64,000 nucleotides of DNA, taken from Antedon bifida. Lineage: Eukaryota > Echinodermata > Crinoidea > Comatulida > Antedonidae. The notes beneath the pieces are model-generated. The model made no database searches. It had not been told where the DNA came from and was given only the letters and a program-made list of their open reading frames with translations. The first letter of the stretch is position 1. Each line of letters starts with the position of its first letter. The DNA lies in the NCBI GenBank assembly GCA_963402885.1, contig OY727095.1, positions 27,843,001 through 27,907,000 on the forward strand, in the 5' to 3' direction. Below, piece after piece: positions 34,010-44,867 of this stretch. Both the position numbers and the translations under genes were made by a program.

Positions 34010-34740
34010 CTAAAACGGCCCGGTCTCCGTTCAAAAATCGTGATAATTTTCCATTTATTCTAAATTTGATTAATTGTATGTCACACCTAGGAGTTTGCAG
34101 CCTAGTTTCTTCAGAGATTGTATTATTTCATCGTTTCTGACTGAACTCGAATTCCATTGTCATTATTTATGAACGGGTTTAGGTCATATCCTTTAATATT
34201 TTTGCCTCTTATGTTCAGGCCAGTGGATCACGCGTTCATTGTGATCATCAATATTATATATTCTCCATAGTAACAAGCGGTCTTAGAATTACCGTTGTCA
34301 ATGTGTTCACTGAAGCATACAGCGTGTATAGATCTAGCCCCTTTGTAGCCAGGGTAAACAAATGTTATTTTCTCCTGGATACGGCTAGTTAGTCGGTCAG
34401 AACCAAGTTGTCTCGTCGGGCTAGCACAAACTCTACTTCCAAAGCTAAAGAAATATACTTCTATGAATACTGAAGATGTTTGATATCGAGTTGTATAACA
34501 CTCACAATTAACAATTGAGTTTAATCTATGATGATCTCTGTCTAAAAATTGTCAGTTTGATATATAGACTTTAGCGTTGGTTTGTACTTGTACATTGAAC
34601 GCCATCAACGTATTTAATCTGTCAAAGTATTTATTTGTATTGTTAAAAAGGAGAGAGTCAACCTTACTGTAATATATTGTGAATCTATTGGCCCGTGGCC
34701 TACAGATAAAATAAAGGCAGGCACCATTGCCTGGAATAAA
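34010..34740. other. No recognisable gene
   Basis: I see no convincing frame, RNA or repeat here. An antisense frame at 34552-34785 looks like chance. Confidence 0.4.
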
Positions 34741-34749
34741 TAAGTAAGT

Positions 34750-35940
34750 ATCATCTATATGCTGATGATACTCAACTTTATTCAAGCTTTGATCCTAAAA
34801 TACACGGTGACTTAGAAGTGTCTATTTTTAGATTAACAACCTGTATCAATAAACTTACATTATTGATGTGTAAAAACAGATTTAAGCTTAATGAGCAAAA
34901 GATAGAACTTTTAGTTTTGGTTCCACAAAAGGCTAATTTTAATGATAGGAAAATTTAACTTAATATTGGTGGTGAAATTCTGAGACCATCAGATACCGTT
35001 TCGGAGTAGTCTTCGATACAGACCTTAGCATGACTCCTCATATTAATATGATTTGTCGCACGGTTAACTGGTATCTAAGAGGTCTACGTAGAATAAGAAA
35101 GTTCTTAGATAATAAGACATGCGCTGAGGCCACTAGGTCCCTTGTTCTCTCTAGATTGGACTTTGTAATTTGCTATTTGTTTGTATATCAATTAAAGACC
35201 GATTGCAAAGACTACAAAACCGAGCCGCTAGGCTTATATTTCAGGTGCCTTTGAGCGTAATAGCAGAACCTCTTCTTAACGAGCTTCATTGGCTTCTCAT
35301 TCATTGTAGAATTCAATTTATTTTAAATAATTTTATTCATGATTTCAGGCTTAATTGGATAGGAAAAAAAATAATGATTTCTGGAATGCTCTTCCAGCAC
35401 AAATTAGACTGGCTAAATCGATAGTTTTGTTTAAACGCCTTCTTATTGGAACGGTTGATTGTAGTAGTGTTCGTCAATTTATAGTTGTTAATGGCCGACA
35501 CCTTGATACACTCAAGTTCATTCATCACTATGCTAGAACCAATTGTCTTCATCATTCCGCTATTAACATATTCCCTAGGTTATGGGAAGAGTTACCGGAA
35601 ATGATTAAAAATTCGTTAATTTTAGACAGTTTTTCAACATTTTTAAATCACATGTATTATATTGACTTTGTTGAATCGACTATTTGTTTTTTATCCTTTT
35701 GTTTTATATTGACACTGTTGATTCGATTTTAAGTTTTTTTTCTTGTATCCCTTATTTATTTTTATAAATTTGTCTAATATAGTTTATTATTTATCATAGT
35801 TGTTACTTTGGGAGTATGGAACCTGAACTCTTGTTAAAGTGATTAGGTTCACTTTTAGGTTCCTGCCTACTCCCTTAGTTTCTGTGTTTTTGTATGTTTG
35901 TAACTGGTTTTTGGCAATAAATAATAATAATAATAAAACG
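34750..35940 (+). pseudogene. LINE reverse transcriptase 3' half, broken
   Basis: It begins at the catalytic YADDTQLYSSF (34758). FKLNEQKIELLV, MTPHINMICRTVNWYLRGLR, RLQNRAARLIF and LNELHWL follow. The last blocks are DFWNALPAQIRLAKSIVLFK and a second LWEELPEMIKNSLILDSF-like block. This is the region after the catalytic site in CR1/L2/jockey-type LINEs, read through several frameshifts. The 3' end is AATAAATAATAATAATAATA at about 35915-35938. It is 5'-truncated within the reverse transcriptase. Confidence 0.8.
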
Positions 35941-36039
35941 TATTTATTTCCCAAGTAGTTTAATATCTGAGACTAAATTTGTATATATTTATATATTCCT
36001 ATATGTCATTTTGATTAATTGAGATCTCTATTTTTATAT

Positions 36040-36125
36040 CTAAAAATTGTAATTAAAATAATCTTAAGCGTTTGATCAACTTAAAAAAGCGCTATATAAG
36101 CAATTATTATTATAATTATTAATAT
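36040..36125 (+). repeat. 3' tail of a LINE/SINE (GCGCTATATAA, ATT repeats)
   Basis: AAAAAAGCGCTATATAAGCAATTATTATTATAATTATT is a common 3' end of animal LINEs and their SINEs. Only the tail is recognised. From 36125 to 36860 I see no gene. Confidence 0.5.
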
Positions 36126-36891
36126 TGATAAAAACGATCAGTCGAGTTGCAGAAAAATATAAATAGTAATTTTTTTTTATTTTAAAAATGACATGGCTGT
36201 TAAATTTTATGTGAGCCTAAAGCCTGTTTAGACGCTGAGAGCTCAAGATAGGCTATCGTAACAGACTTCAATCTGCGGTTAAGCTTCGACGAATTCATAC
36301 AAAGCCATCAATTCTAGTCTATGTACACCATACATTGAATTGTTTTTATTGCTATTTTATTTGTATTTTGGTACTTTAAAAGGTACTATGTGTCTGGAAG
36401 TCTAAATAGGCATCTTAAATTGATTTGATCGACACAATATTTCAGATTTATTGAATTGAATTGAAATTATGTTTACCTTGATTTTGACAATTTTTACTCA
36501 CTTTATTGTTATTCTGTATTTCCATAAAAAAGTTCCTCTCATACACATACCTTAATACACATTGGATTATTTATATTAAAAGTTGGAAGGGTTTTAGATT
36601 AAAGCAAGGCTATCAGTAAGTGTATGGATTATGAATGGTACAGTTTTGGTACCCACTGGTGTCTATAACTAAACATTTGAGGAAGCCAATTCGCCAATCA
36701 AAATTCAGTCAAGAGGTGAACCCGTTAATCTGGCTGCACTCAGAGTCCTGTTGTTAGATTGCCTTGGTGATATCAATTGGTGATAAGAATTAACCGCATA
36801 TGACGCAATTGCACTCGCATACCGAAATTTGCACTCTTGAATTCATAAGAGGAAGTTTTAAAATAATGCATTTTTTCTTCTTTCTTTATAG

Positions 36892-37425
36892 AAATATCTG
36901 GCGGATCTTTTAAATTTATGTTAACACGTTTTTCAACTTGGTATGATAACCGGAACCTCATCAGGGAGCTCAAAGTTTTGTATCATGGCAAAATTGCAGA
37001 AGCTGACTTAGATAAAGCCTCTAAAACATTGGAATTATTAAATCATTTAATTAATTCTGGAGATCTAAGTTCTAAAGATCTCACCATCCTTTATGATACC
37101 ATAAAGGCCACAAAACAGTTTGGTATTGTAGACCAACTTCAAGCTCACATACCATCTATTCCTAATATTAAAGACATCATTATTTCCAGATTCAGCTTTC
37201 ATCAACAAAAAATCATGAATTTCGGAAATGTACTAAGGAAAGAGGATGTGGATTTAATTGCTAATGTGTACAATAAAACACCAAAGAATTACCCAGATGG
37301 GTGGGGTCTGATTATAGATCTACAATATCGACAAATCATTTGTGAAGACACCAAAACTATGGAGGATTTTATTGAGACCTTAGCAGAGCTTGAACTAAAT
37401 CGACCTGCACAAACTCTTAGTAAAG
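36892..37425 (+). CDS. Death-effector-like exon of the candidate death-fold/ubiquitin gene
   Basis: A single exon between a polypyrimidine-TATAG acceptor and an AAAG|GTATGT donor, phase 1 at both ends, open throughout. The first part (FKFMLTRFSTWYDNRNLIRELKV...ADLDKASKTLELLNHLI, then LSSKDLTILYDTIKATKQFG) fits a death-effector domain. The fit covers the helix pattern, the charged helix 2-3 region and the 'leucine-leucine ... small ... DL ... L ... LL' end. The second part (FGNVLRKEDVDLIANVY...YPDGWGLIIDLQYR...MEDFIETLAELELN) looks like another, more diverged death-fold helical bundle. Such domains form adaptor complexes in apoptosis and innate immune signalling. A death domain is the main alternative. 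Neighbouring exons also have phase 1. Confidence 0.7.
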
Positions 37426-37623
37426 GTATGTTGATGGATTAATTTTCATATAAAAACACATTTTACACAAACTGTTATGAAAAACAATTTAGTTTACATG
37501 CAAAACTAAAAGTATCAATTTGGTATCTTCCCAAATAATCTTTACAGTAAAGTAAATGATGATCATGCAGTATAGACAATAGACATTATACTTAATTCTT
37601 GTTTTGCATTACATACAGTACAT

Positions 37624-37966
37624 TTAAAGATATATTGTCCCCTTGAAAAAATAATTAAAAACATTTTTTTTAATATGCTATTTTAATGTCCATAATACTT
37701 ATCCACTTTGAACAAAAATTGAATCGAAAAAAAAATGTATTTACCTGAAAAACTGAAAATTAATGCAAAAAATAGTCAAATTGGCTGTTAGCCAATAGGT
37801 TTTTTGTTGAATTTGACCATTTATTTTGTCATTATATGCGAAAACATTGTATGTTTTTGCTTTTTTTATGGAAGGGATTAACTTTATTAAAACTACAAAA
37901 TAACCTATTTAAAATTTGATTTAATTAATCTTAATTTTTCATGTTTTTGGGACAATACATCTTTAA
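37624..37966. mobile_element. MITE with TTAA ends
   Basis: 343 bases. TTAAAGATATATTGTCCC at the left is matched by GGGACAATACATCTTTAA at the right (one mismatch). TTAA at both ends is compatible with a TTAA target duplication, as for piggyBac- and Kolobok-type elements. There is no open frame. A related fragment lies at 9327. It sits in the intron after the death-effector-like exon. Confidence 0.7.
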
Positions 37967-38244
37967 GTCATTTTTTGATTTTATATGTACTATTTTTACT
38001 CCTTTTTTTTATCTTATGTGGGTTCATCCCACTTTTATTTCCATACAAATTTTCTTTACATATATTTTTTCACTATACACTATACATATTATTATATTAA
38101 CAATGTTTGTTTAATCATCTGTTTACATATACTGTTTTACAGAGTTTTATTCATTTGTTTACATTATTATCACATTGATTACATAGTTTCCTCTTTTTAT
38201 ACATATTATCTGTACGTAAACACATTTCCATTAACAAGCTTATT

Positions 38245-38970
38245 TTTAGTCGCGTGCCGCGTGCACGCAACTCTATAGTTCACTATGTCGGTCGGTCTGT
38301 CGGTCTGTCGGTCTGTCTGTCGGTCCGGTATCACTATGCGTTTTATCGCTTTCTGACCTTATCTTGATATCAGTTTAATCTAGCTAAGTCAAGTTTTCAC
38401 AGTATATTCCTTATGGCCAGGAATCGATGTGGTTATGTTTTCACGGTGCGCAATAAAAAATTACGCGGTCTACGCACGATTTAACGAAATCACGTTTGTA
38501 ATCATATCTTCACAACCAAGAATCACAATTAAATAAAATTTGGTACTCATAAATTTAAGGGCATAAATCATCATATGGCAATACAATTACGTGCGTAACG
38601 TATGCGTACGCGCGCTTACAATTTTCAAAATTATTTTCGATGAAATAAGAGTACGTTTCAGGCAATTTTAAGCGTTTACAAAATTGCCATGAGTGCGCAG
38701 ATTTTTGCGCGCGCACTGCGCGTTTAATGTTATTGCGCACTCTTTTTGCCCGATTTCTGTTTTCTTGACTTACTTTTCAACTCGAAATTACGTTATACAA
38801 GCACGTCAAAAGTGACAGGCTACGCACGTGTAAATTAAAAAAATATAAATGTTTTTAAACATTTCAACATTTTTAAACATGTTCAGTAATTTCGGTCAGT
38901 TGGTAGGTTGGTCGGTCGGTCGTTAAACACTAATGAGCACGCGACTGCAGCCATCTATATGGCCTTGTTT
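38245..38970. repeat. TCGG-repeat element
   Basis: It begins TAGTCGCGTGCCGCGTGCAC...ACTCTATAGTTCACTATG, then (TCGGTCTG)n. It ends near 38966 with GTCGGTCGTTAAACAC and CGACTGCAGCCATCTATATG. The same end block occurs near 15440 and the same start block near 39026. A short antisense frame inside is not convincing. This is a repeat family of unknown class. Confidence 0.6.
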
Positions 38971-39021
38971 TCTTACATAGTTGTTTTTGTTTTTTTCATC
39001 TACCAAATTTTCATTCAACTT

Positions 39022-39105
39022 TTTAGTCGCGTGGACGCGACTCTATAGTTCACTATGTCGGTCGGTCGGTTGGTCCGGTATCACTATGCATTGTAGCACG
39101 CGACT
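39022..39105. repeat. TCGG-repeat element, partial second copy
   Basis: TAGTCGCGTGGACGCGACTC, CTATAGTTCACTATGTCGG, then (TCGG)n and CCGGTATCACTATGC, matching the start of the element at 38245. Only the left part is present. Confidence 0.65.
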
Positions 39106-39512
39106 TAATGGCTGTTGGCCTTCTTTTTTCTTATGTGGGTTCATTCCATTTTTATTTAACAATTTTATCATTTCAAAATTCCACATGCAGTAAGAATGTG
39201 CATATTACATATATATACCTATATGAAATCTTTGATGAATACACTTCACCACTTATACATAAACCTTCCTATCCTTCATCATTGTTTTTTATCATCAATC
39301 TATAAAAAGCTTTTCACATTTTGTCTTTTTTTTTCAAATCATCAAGGTATACATATTTACAAAACATACAAAATAGTAGTAGGAAAGAAAACAAAACAAA
39401 AAAACAAACATAATAGATTCATCATTCATGGTATCTCATTTACATATTCTCTTCCTTAATCTAATTGAGCATATATACCTGCAGATTTACATATTTCTTC
39501 TTTTTTTCAGAT

Positions 39513-42310
39513 TTAAACATTTGTAGAAGATTGATTTTTTTTTCTTTTTCCAAAACTTAATATCTTTACTTTATAAATACAGAATGCTCCTAAAGTGTAT
39601 AATTTATTTACGTAATTATTGTCAGTTTCAAATAAAAGCCTTTTGAAAGAAAAAACAGGAATATGTATGCTTACTGCTCTAATTATTTCGTTTATCTCTC
39701 TCCATAAACATTTTACTGTTATGCACTCTACTAACATATGTTTATCATTCTCAATAACATTGCATGTGTCACAAAATGGGGAATTTACAAGTCTTCACCT
39801 ATGTAATCTTTCATTTGTTGGCAATATTCTGTGCAACAATTTAAAATTAAAATGTGCCAGTTTTTTTTCTTTAAGACCAGAAACTTTCTTAACCCATATT
39901 TCAATATACAAGAATATTCATTGATCCAATTTTGTGTACATCTTAACCTTCTTTTTATCTCTATCGCAGGCTTAAACACATTATTATTTATTACATCATT
40001 TATTTTTAAAAACCCTGATCTAATCCAGTTACAGTTATATAACGGCTTCTTTTTAATATACATAATAAACTCATTACCCCATAATGATTGATTAATAATG
40101 TCATTATAGGTTATTGGTTCCTTATTTAATCTCTTATTACAAGCATTAGCTACTGCTATAGAATTAAAAACTGAGAGATAAAATGGTGGTACGGATATAT
40201 TACACGGAACTTTTGATAAATTTGAGGTTAATGATTTTGGGCCTATTTTTTCTATATAAAATGTAGGTAAATATTTCCATTTGGCATCATCGTTTTCATA
40301 CAGTCTCCTGTACCATTTAACTTGGAAAGATATTACCTGAGATCTGAATTCTACCATTTTTAGACCACCTTGACTGTAATTGGCGCACATGGTTTTTCTT
40401 TTTATTTTCTCTTTCTTAGTTTCCCAAATGAATTTAAAAATTAATTTGTCCACCTCTTTTATTACTTTTTCTGGTACTAGTAAAATGCTGGAATTGTATA
40501 TAATTTTTGAGAGCGCTAATGTTTTTACAATAGTAATTCTTTCAAAAAAAGTGAGGTGTCTTTTCTCCCATGTTTTTAGGGTATTTTCTAATGCATCAAC
40601 TTTTTCTTTCCAATTCTTTTGATAAAAATATTCCTTATCATGTCCAACATAGATACCTAATATCCGAATTGGTGTGGATGTCCAAGAAATGTTACCGTGT
40701 GTGTCCTTACAGTCTCTTAAACTGCCAAGCCAAAAAGCATTTGTTTTATTCTTATTTAATTTTAATCCAGAAACCTCTCCAAACTTTTCAATAATACTTA
40801 TGCTGTTATCTATACTATTTATACCCTTTAGAAAAAACACAGTGTCATCTGCTAGCTGTGCAATCTTAATATCTTTAAATATACCATTGCCTGCAGGAAC
40901 AATCAGGCCTTTGACCATATCACATGCTCTTATTTTTGTAGCTAGGACTTCAGCTACTAAAATAAACAGTAGAGCATACCTTGGTGCATGACAAAACTTT
41001 CTGATTGCCAACCATTATTTGTGAATATACAATTTGTATTGTTATACAGTGCTTTTACCCAGTTCACAAATGAAATACCAAAATTGAATTTATTTAAGGT
41101 TTCTATCAAAAATGATCTATTGACACTGTCAAATGCTTTTTGGAAATCTAAACTTATAAGTATACCTTCAAGCTGTTAATTTTCCATGTAAGTAATTATG
41201 TCCTCTATTAGTCTTATATTGTCACCACCAAAGCGACCTTTTACATACCCTTTTTGGTCATTGTTTATTATAGACTTTGCAACTAGATGTAATCTTGTTG
41301 TAAGAACAAAAGAAGCTATTTTGTAGTAAATATTGAGTAAAGTGATAGGGCGCAAGTTATTTAAATCTTTGTGATCACCTTTTTTGTAAATAAGGTTGAT
41401 TATTCCCATTCTTTTTGACACAGACATTTCTTGTGTGGCAAAACCATAATTTAGTGCATCACAAACAAGGTCACAGATAAGGTACCAGAAGAGTTGATAA
41501 AACTCAACTGTTAAACCGTCACTGCCTGGAGCTTAATTTTTTTTTCATTTTCTTTATTGCTGCTCACATTCGAAGAGAGAGAGATGACCCTCACACATCT
41601 CTTTTTCTGCCTCTGTGAGTTTAGTTAAATTAACATGAGATAGGTACTTATCAATTGATTTGTAATGAACATCTTGTTTTGCATATATTTTTTTGAAGAA
41701 ATTAACCTCTTCCTTCAATATCTCTGTGGAATTTGATACAATGGATCCGTCCTGTTTTTTTAATGTTTTTTATTACTATTATTTTTCTCTAAACCAAGAA
41801 AATATTTAGTGTTTCGTTCGCCATCTTCTATTCACTTTACTCTTGACCTACTTTGAGCACCTTTAGCTTCCAATAGGTAAATTAAATTATTTTTTTGATC
41901 TAATTCTGTTTCATACTGGATATTATTATCAGTATTATCCTTTTTCATAATTAAATCATTAATGATAGCAATTTCCTGTTGAAGTATTTCTTTTCTTTTG
42001 CATTTATTTTATTTTTAATTTTCCCATATTTTATGGAGAATTCCTTTATTTTTACTTTAATCATTTCCCATTTATCCTTTGGGTTAAGTTCTTCTAATCT
42101 AGCTCTTTCAATTATGTTTTTGATGTTGTTTATAATAATCTTCATTATCTAAGTGAGAATTGTTCATTTTCCATAATCCCGGGCCTCTTTCTTCATTAGT
42201 TAAACTTATTTTTAAGGATATGGCTTGGTGATCAGACATGATTGACGGCCTGATATCACATGTGTTAACATATTCACATAAGTCGTTAGATATAAAAAAA
42301 TAGTCCAACT
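39513..42310 (-). pseudogene. LINE ORF2 of L1/Tx1 type, broken, antisense in the host gene intron
   Basis: Reads right to left. The endonuclease end (MDYFFISNDLCEYV, IMSDHQAISLKI) is at 42110-42308. The first reverse-transcriptase block (IINLIYKKGDHKDLNNLRPI, GYVKGRFGGDNIRLIEDII) is at 41176-41427. A long frame at 39785-41011 holds QLADDTVFFL (Tyr replaced, Asp pair kept), LGIYVGHDKE, FIWETKKEKI and GGLKMVEF. A C-terminal frame (39513-39737) includes MLVECITVKCLW, which closes a cysteine/histidine motif. The word order (RPI then GRFGGDNIR) is typical of L1/Tx1-clade elements, unlike the other LINEs here. Frameshifts at about 41000, 41450-42000 and 39780 inactivate it. Confidence 0.8.
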
Positions 42311-42396
42311 TTCTGTACTGTTTCTTTTTACTGTTTGTTTAGCATTCACAAAAGTCACATTGCTACAAAGTTCTTATTATTATTGTATTATTGCAG

Positions 42397-43167
42397 GAGT
42401 TATGTTATCCGTAAATCTGAAACGCAAAATAGCGGAATCTGAGTCTGATCTTACACCTAAAATAAGGACTTATGGTGAATCTATAAAGCAAAACCTTGAT
42501 GGAAAACTTAAGTCGTTTCAAAGAACTGTTGATGAAATTCTACAATCTTTACAAACTGTCTCTAAAGTTGGACCATCAATACTAAAAGATATCAATGCAA
42601 ATCTACACTCTTTACAAATTAGTACCCTTAGTGGCAACAAATCAACTGTACTAACAACTATTGAGAACAATCTGCAATCATTACAAAGAACTATTAATGA
42701 AAATCTGCAATCATTACAAAGTACTACCACTGAGGATAGGTCTGTTCAAAAAGATGTTGACAAAAAACTTCGATCACTACAACGTTTTCTTAAAAGAGGT
42801 CAACAAAACTTGTCAAAGTTTGCACCAAGCATTTGTGATTTCATAGTCAAACTTTACAGATCTGAGGACACTGTGACGAATCATGATGAGTACATATTAT
42901 TTGAGATAGTACAACTTCTTGTTGATCTATGCCGAGGTTATGGATGTGAATTAAAGAAACTAGAACACAAATGTATAATATTTCATTTGGCTGTTCTTGA
43001 TCCCATTGCTCTTGAGAATCTGAAGAAAATGGATCAAAGTGGAGAGTTTCTTATAAGATTATCTGAAATATTAGTGGCAGAGGAGCAGCGGCAGACATTT
43101 CAATTGGACTGGATAACACAAATTGATGATAACAAATACGAAGAAGCTCTTTGTTTGCTTGAAGAAG
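42397..43167 (+). CDS. Coiled-coil exon of the candidate death-fold/ubiquitin gene
   Basis: Exon between TATTGCAG and a GAAG|GTGAGT donor, phase 1 at both ends, 257 codons open. The N-terminal half repeats an amphipathic LQSLQ-type unit at least six times (KLKSFQ, ILQSLQ, NLHSLQ, NLQSLQ, NLQSLQ, KLRSLQ) with variable spacing of 14-30 residues. That predicts a helical or coiled-coil oligomerisation segment. The second half (FAPSICDFIVKLYR, YILFEIVQLLVDLCRGYG, IIFHLAVLDPIALENL, WITQIDDNKYEEALCLLEE) is an all-helical domain that I do not recognise. By phase it can join to the exon at 36892 upstream and those at 43440 or 44868 downstream. Its role in assembly is inferred. Confidence 0.65.
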
Positions 43168-43439
43168 GTGAGTATGAAATTTGTTAAAGAAAATATTATT
43201 TTTTACAGGCATTAATTTATTTTACAATCAAAGGATGTATTTTATTATTATTCTTATTATTATTTCAATTCAAAAGTGTGGTGTGAAAAAGATGAAAGTA
43301 GCAAAATTAAAAGATTTACAGAATGTTTTAGGTTTGTTTAGATTGTATTTACAATCTTCATATCCATGGCATTATAATGGCATTCATTACAAGGTTTCGA
43401 AATTTATACAAAATGTGTACTATCTTTTTCTATTAATAG

Positions 43440-43675
43440 AGGCTACAGCAGCGGGTGTAGGTTCATCCGAACTCCCTCAGCACTCTGACTACCTGCCAAT
43501 AATTGTCCAAGAGGAACATGAACAAGGTGATCTTGTTGAATTTTACAGTTTCATCACTGAAAATATTTTCATAATATACTTAACAAAGAATACCTTTCTC
43601 AAACCCGCAAGAAACTATGTTATTGATCCATGTCAGACAGGTCGATACAAAATTGGTTTTAAGAACAAAATGTAA
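43440..43675 (+). CDS. Short exon of the candidate gene, with two possible ends
   Basis: It follows a TTTTTCTATTAATAG acceptor; the first two bases complete a codon (phase 1). Two outcomes are possible. Read through, it encodes about 78 residues (EATAAGVGSSEL...YKIGFKNKM) and stops at 43673-43675, giving a short protein without ubiquitin units. If spliced at CAAG|GTGATC (43526), it leaves in phase 1 and joins the ubiquitin exon at 44868 in frame. The donor is weak, but the matching phase is notable. The two forms could be alternative isoforms, or the exon at 42397 could skip straight to 44868. Confidence 0.5.
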
Positions 43676-44464
43676 TGTCATGTATATATATTACATATAT
43701 AAATAAATAAATAAAATAACAGCAGAAAATTTGGTTACTTCATTGTTTTAATCACTACAAATTTGTTTCGTACGACCAGCATGTAGCTGGCCGCACTCTT
43801 CAGGTGAAATGTAAAACATAAGTGACACAGTTGTCTCATAATGCTTAATAGAAGTGAGTCATCAGGAAGTCGTATACAATAGCCTACTGTTTTAGATTTA
43901 GATACACTATTACTATAGTATTACTATTACAGCACTAGTCCTCAATTGTACGCACGCGCACCAGAGATCAAATTGATACGCCCTCATCTATTCAGTATTT
44001 TTATTCACGAAGCGGGATCTCCGAAGAGATACTTATATATATATATATAAAATATTTAAAAAAATATAAAATATAAATAAAAATTATATATATAATATAT
44101 AATATGTAATATACAAAACAGATAAAGAAACGCAATTTAGGTGCAAATTTAACATTGAATGACCAGTGATAGGAGATCTCCCCTCTCTGAATTTTAAAGG
44201 TCTTGGTGAAAAGAGCTACGGGGCATTTTCATAAATTCCGTGATCTAGTTATACATAACCATTTATTTTATTTAGTGTTCAGAATTTGCCTTGAATTGAC
44301 ACGCATGCGTCGCCTTACGCGATATCTGTGAACATTTCGTTCAGAGAGGACGCACCATCCGATAACTATCACCGAACTACCAGCTAACTTATCTTATAAT
44401 GTAATTGAATCTGGTCAACATTACCATCTGGCGGATGCAAATTAGGTTTTAAGAATGTATTTTC
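43676..44464. other. Non-coding interval with repeats
   Basis: It contains the inverted copy (about 43930-44045) of the repeat at 25557-25670, followed by TA-rich low-complexity DNA to about 44110. No gene is seen. Confidence 0.6.
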
Positions 44465-44696
44465 TAAAGTAATTAATATTTTGTTACTAAATGGATAAAG
44501 AATACATGACTCAAACATGTGGACTCATTTTGTTACTTTCTCTTTTGAAAGTAATTCCCATGCTGCAAATTTTAGTTGACTACATAATTCACCGTGTCTA
44601 TGTAAACGGCATGTATTATTGTCCTGATGTACGTAACATTTGAAATTGCCAGTTTGTTTACGCTGAAATTATACTATGTATTCTAGAACCATCTAG
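44465..44696 (+). mobile_element. Helitron 3' fragment
   Basis: The terminal 230 bases of the Helitron family at 19352: TTACTAAATGGATAAAGAAT, AAGTAATTCCCA, CGGCATGTATTATTGTCCTG, ending ACCATCTAG before T. It is 5'-truncated, and the terminal hairpin is lost, as in copy 3. Confidence 0.7.
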
Positions 44697-44867
44697 TAGA
44701 CAAAATTCAGCACTATATATGTTTCTATATATAGGATAGCATACATCAAATTTCTGCGCACATGTAATATGTATGTGCATTTTGCGTTTGCTCTTTAACA
44801 AAATAAAATGCGTGTTTATGTGACAAATTAAATTATAGTGTATAATTATTTTTTTCATTTTTATCAG

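Noticed and set aside
33293..34034. Antisense Phe/Cys-rich frames opposite the zinc-knuckle ORF
   Set aside because: Shadows of the lysine-rich plus-strand frame.
36060..36125. tRNA or small RNA gene near the GCGCTATATAA motif
   Set aside because: The motif is a common LINE/SINE 3' tail with ATT repeats; no cloverleaf can be drawn.
37985..38278. 97-codon aromatic-rich frame
   Set aside because: Low-complexity AT-rich sequence, no splice signals or domain; it runs into a repeat.
39619..40991. Plus-strand frames opposite the L1/Tx1-like LINE
   Set aside because: They are shadows of the minus-strand reverse-transcriptase frame, which has clear motifs.
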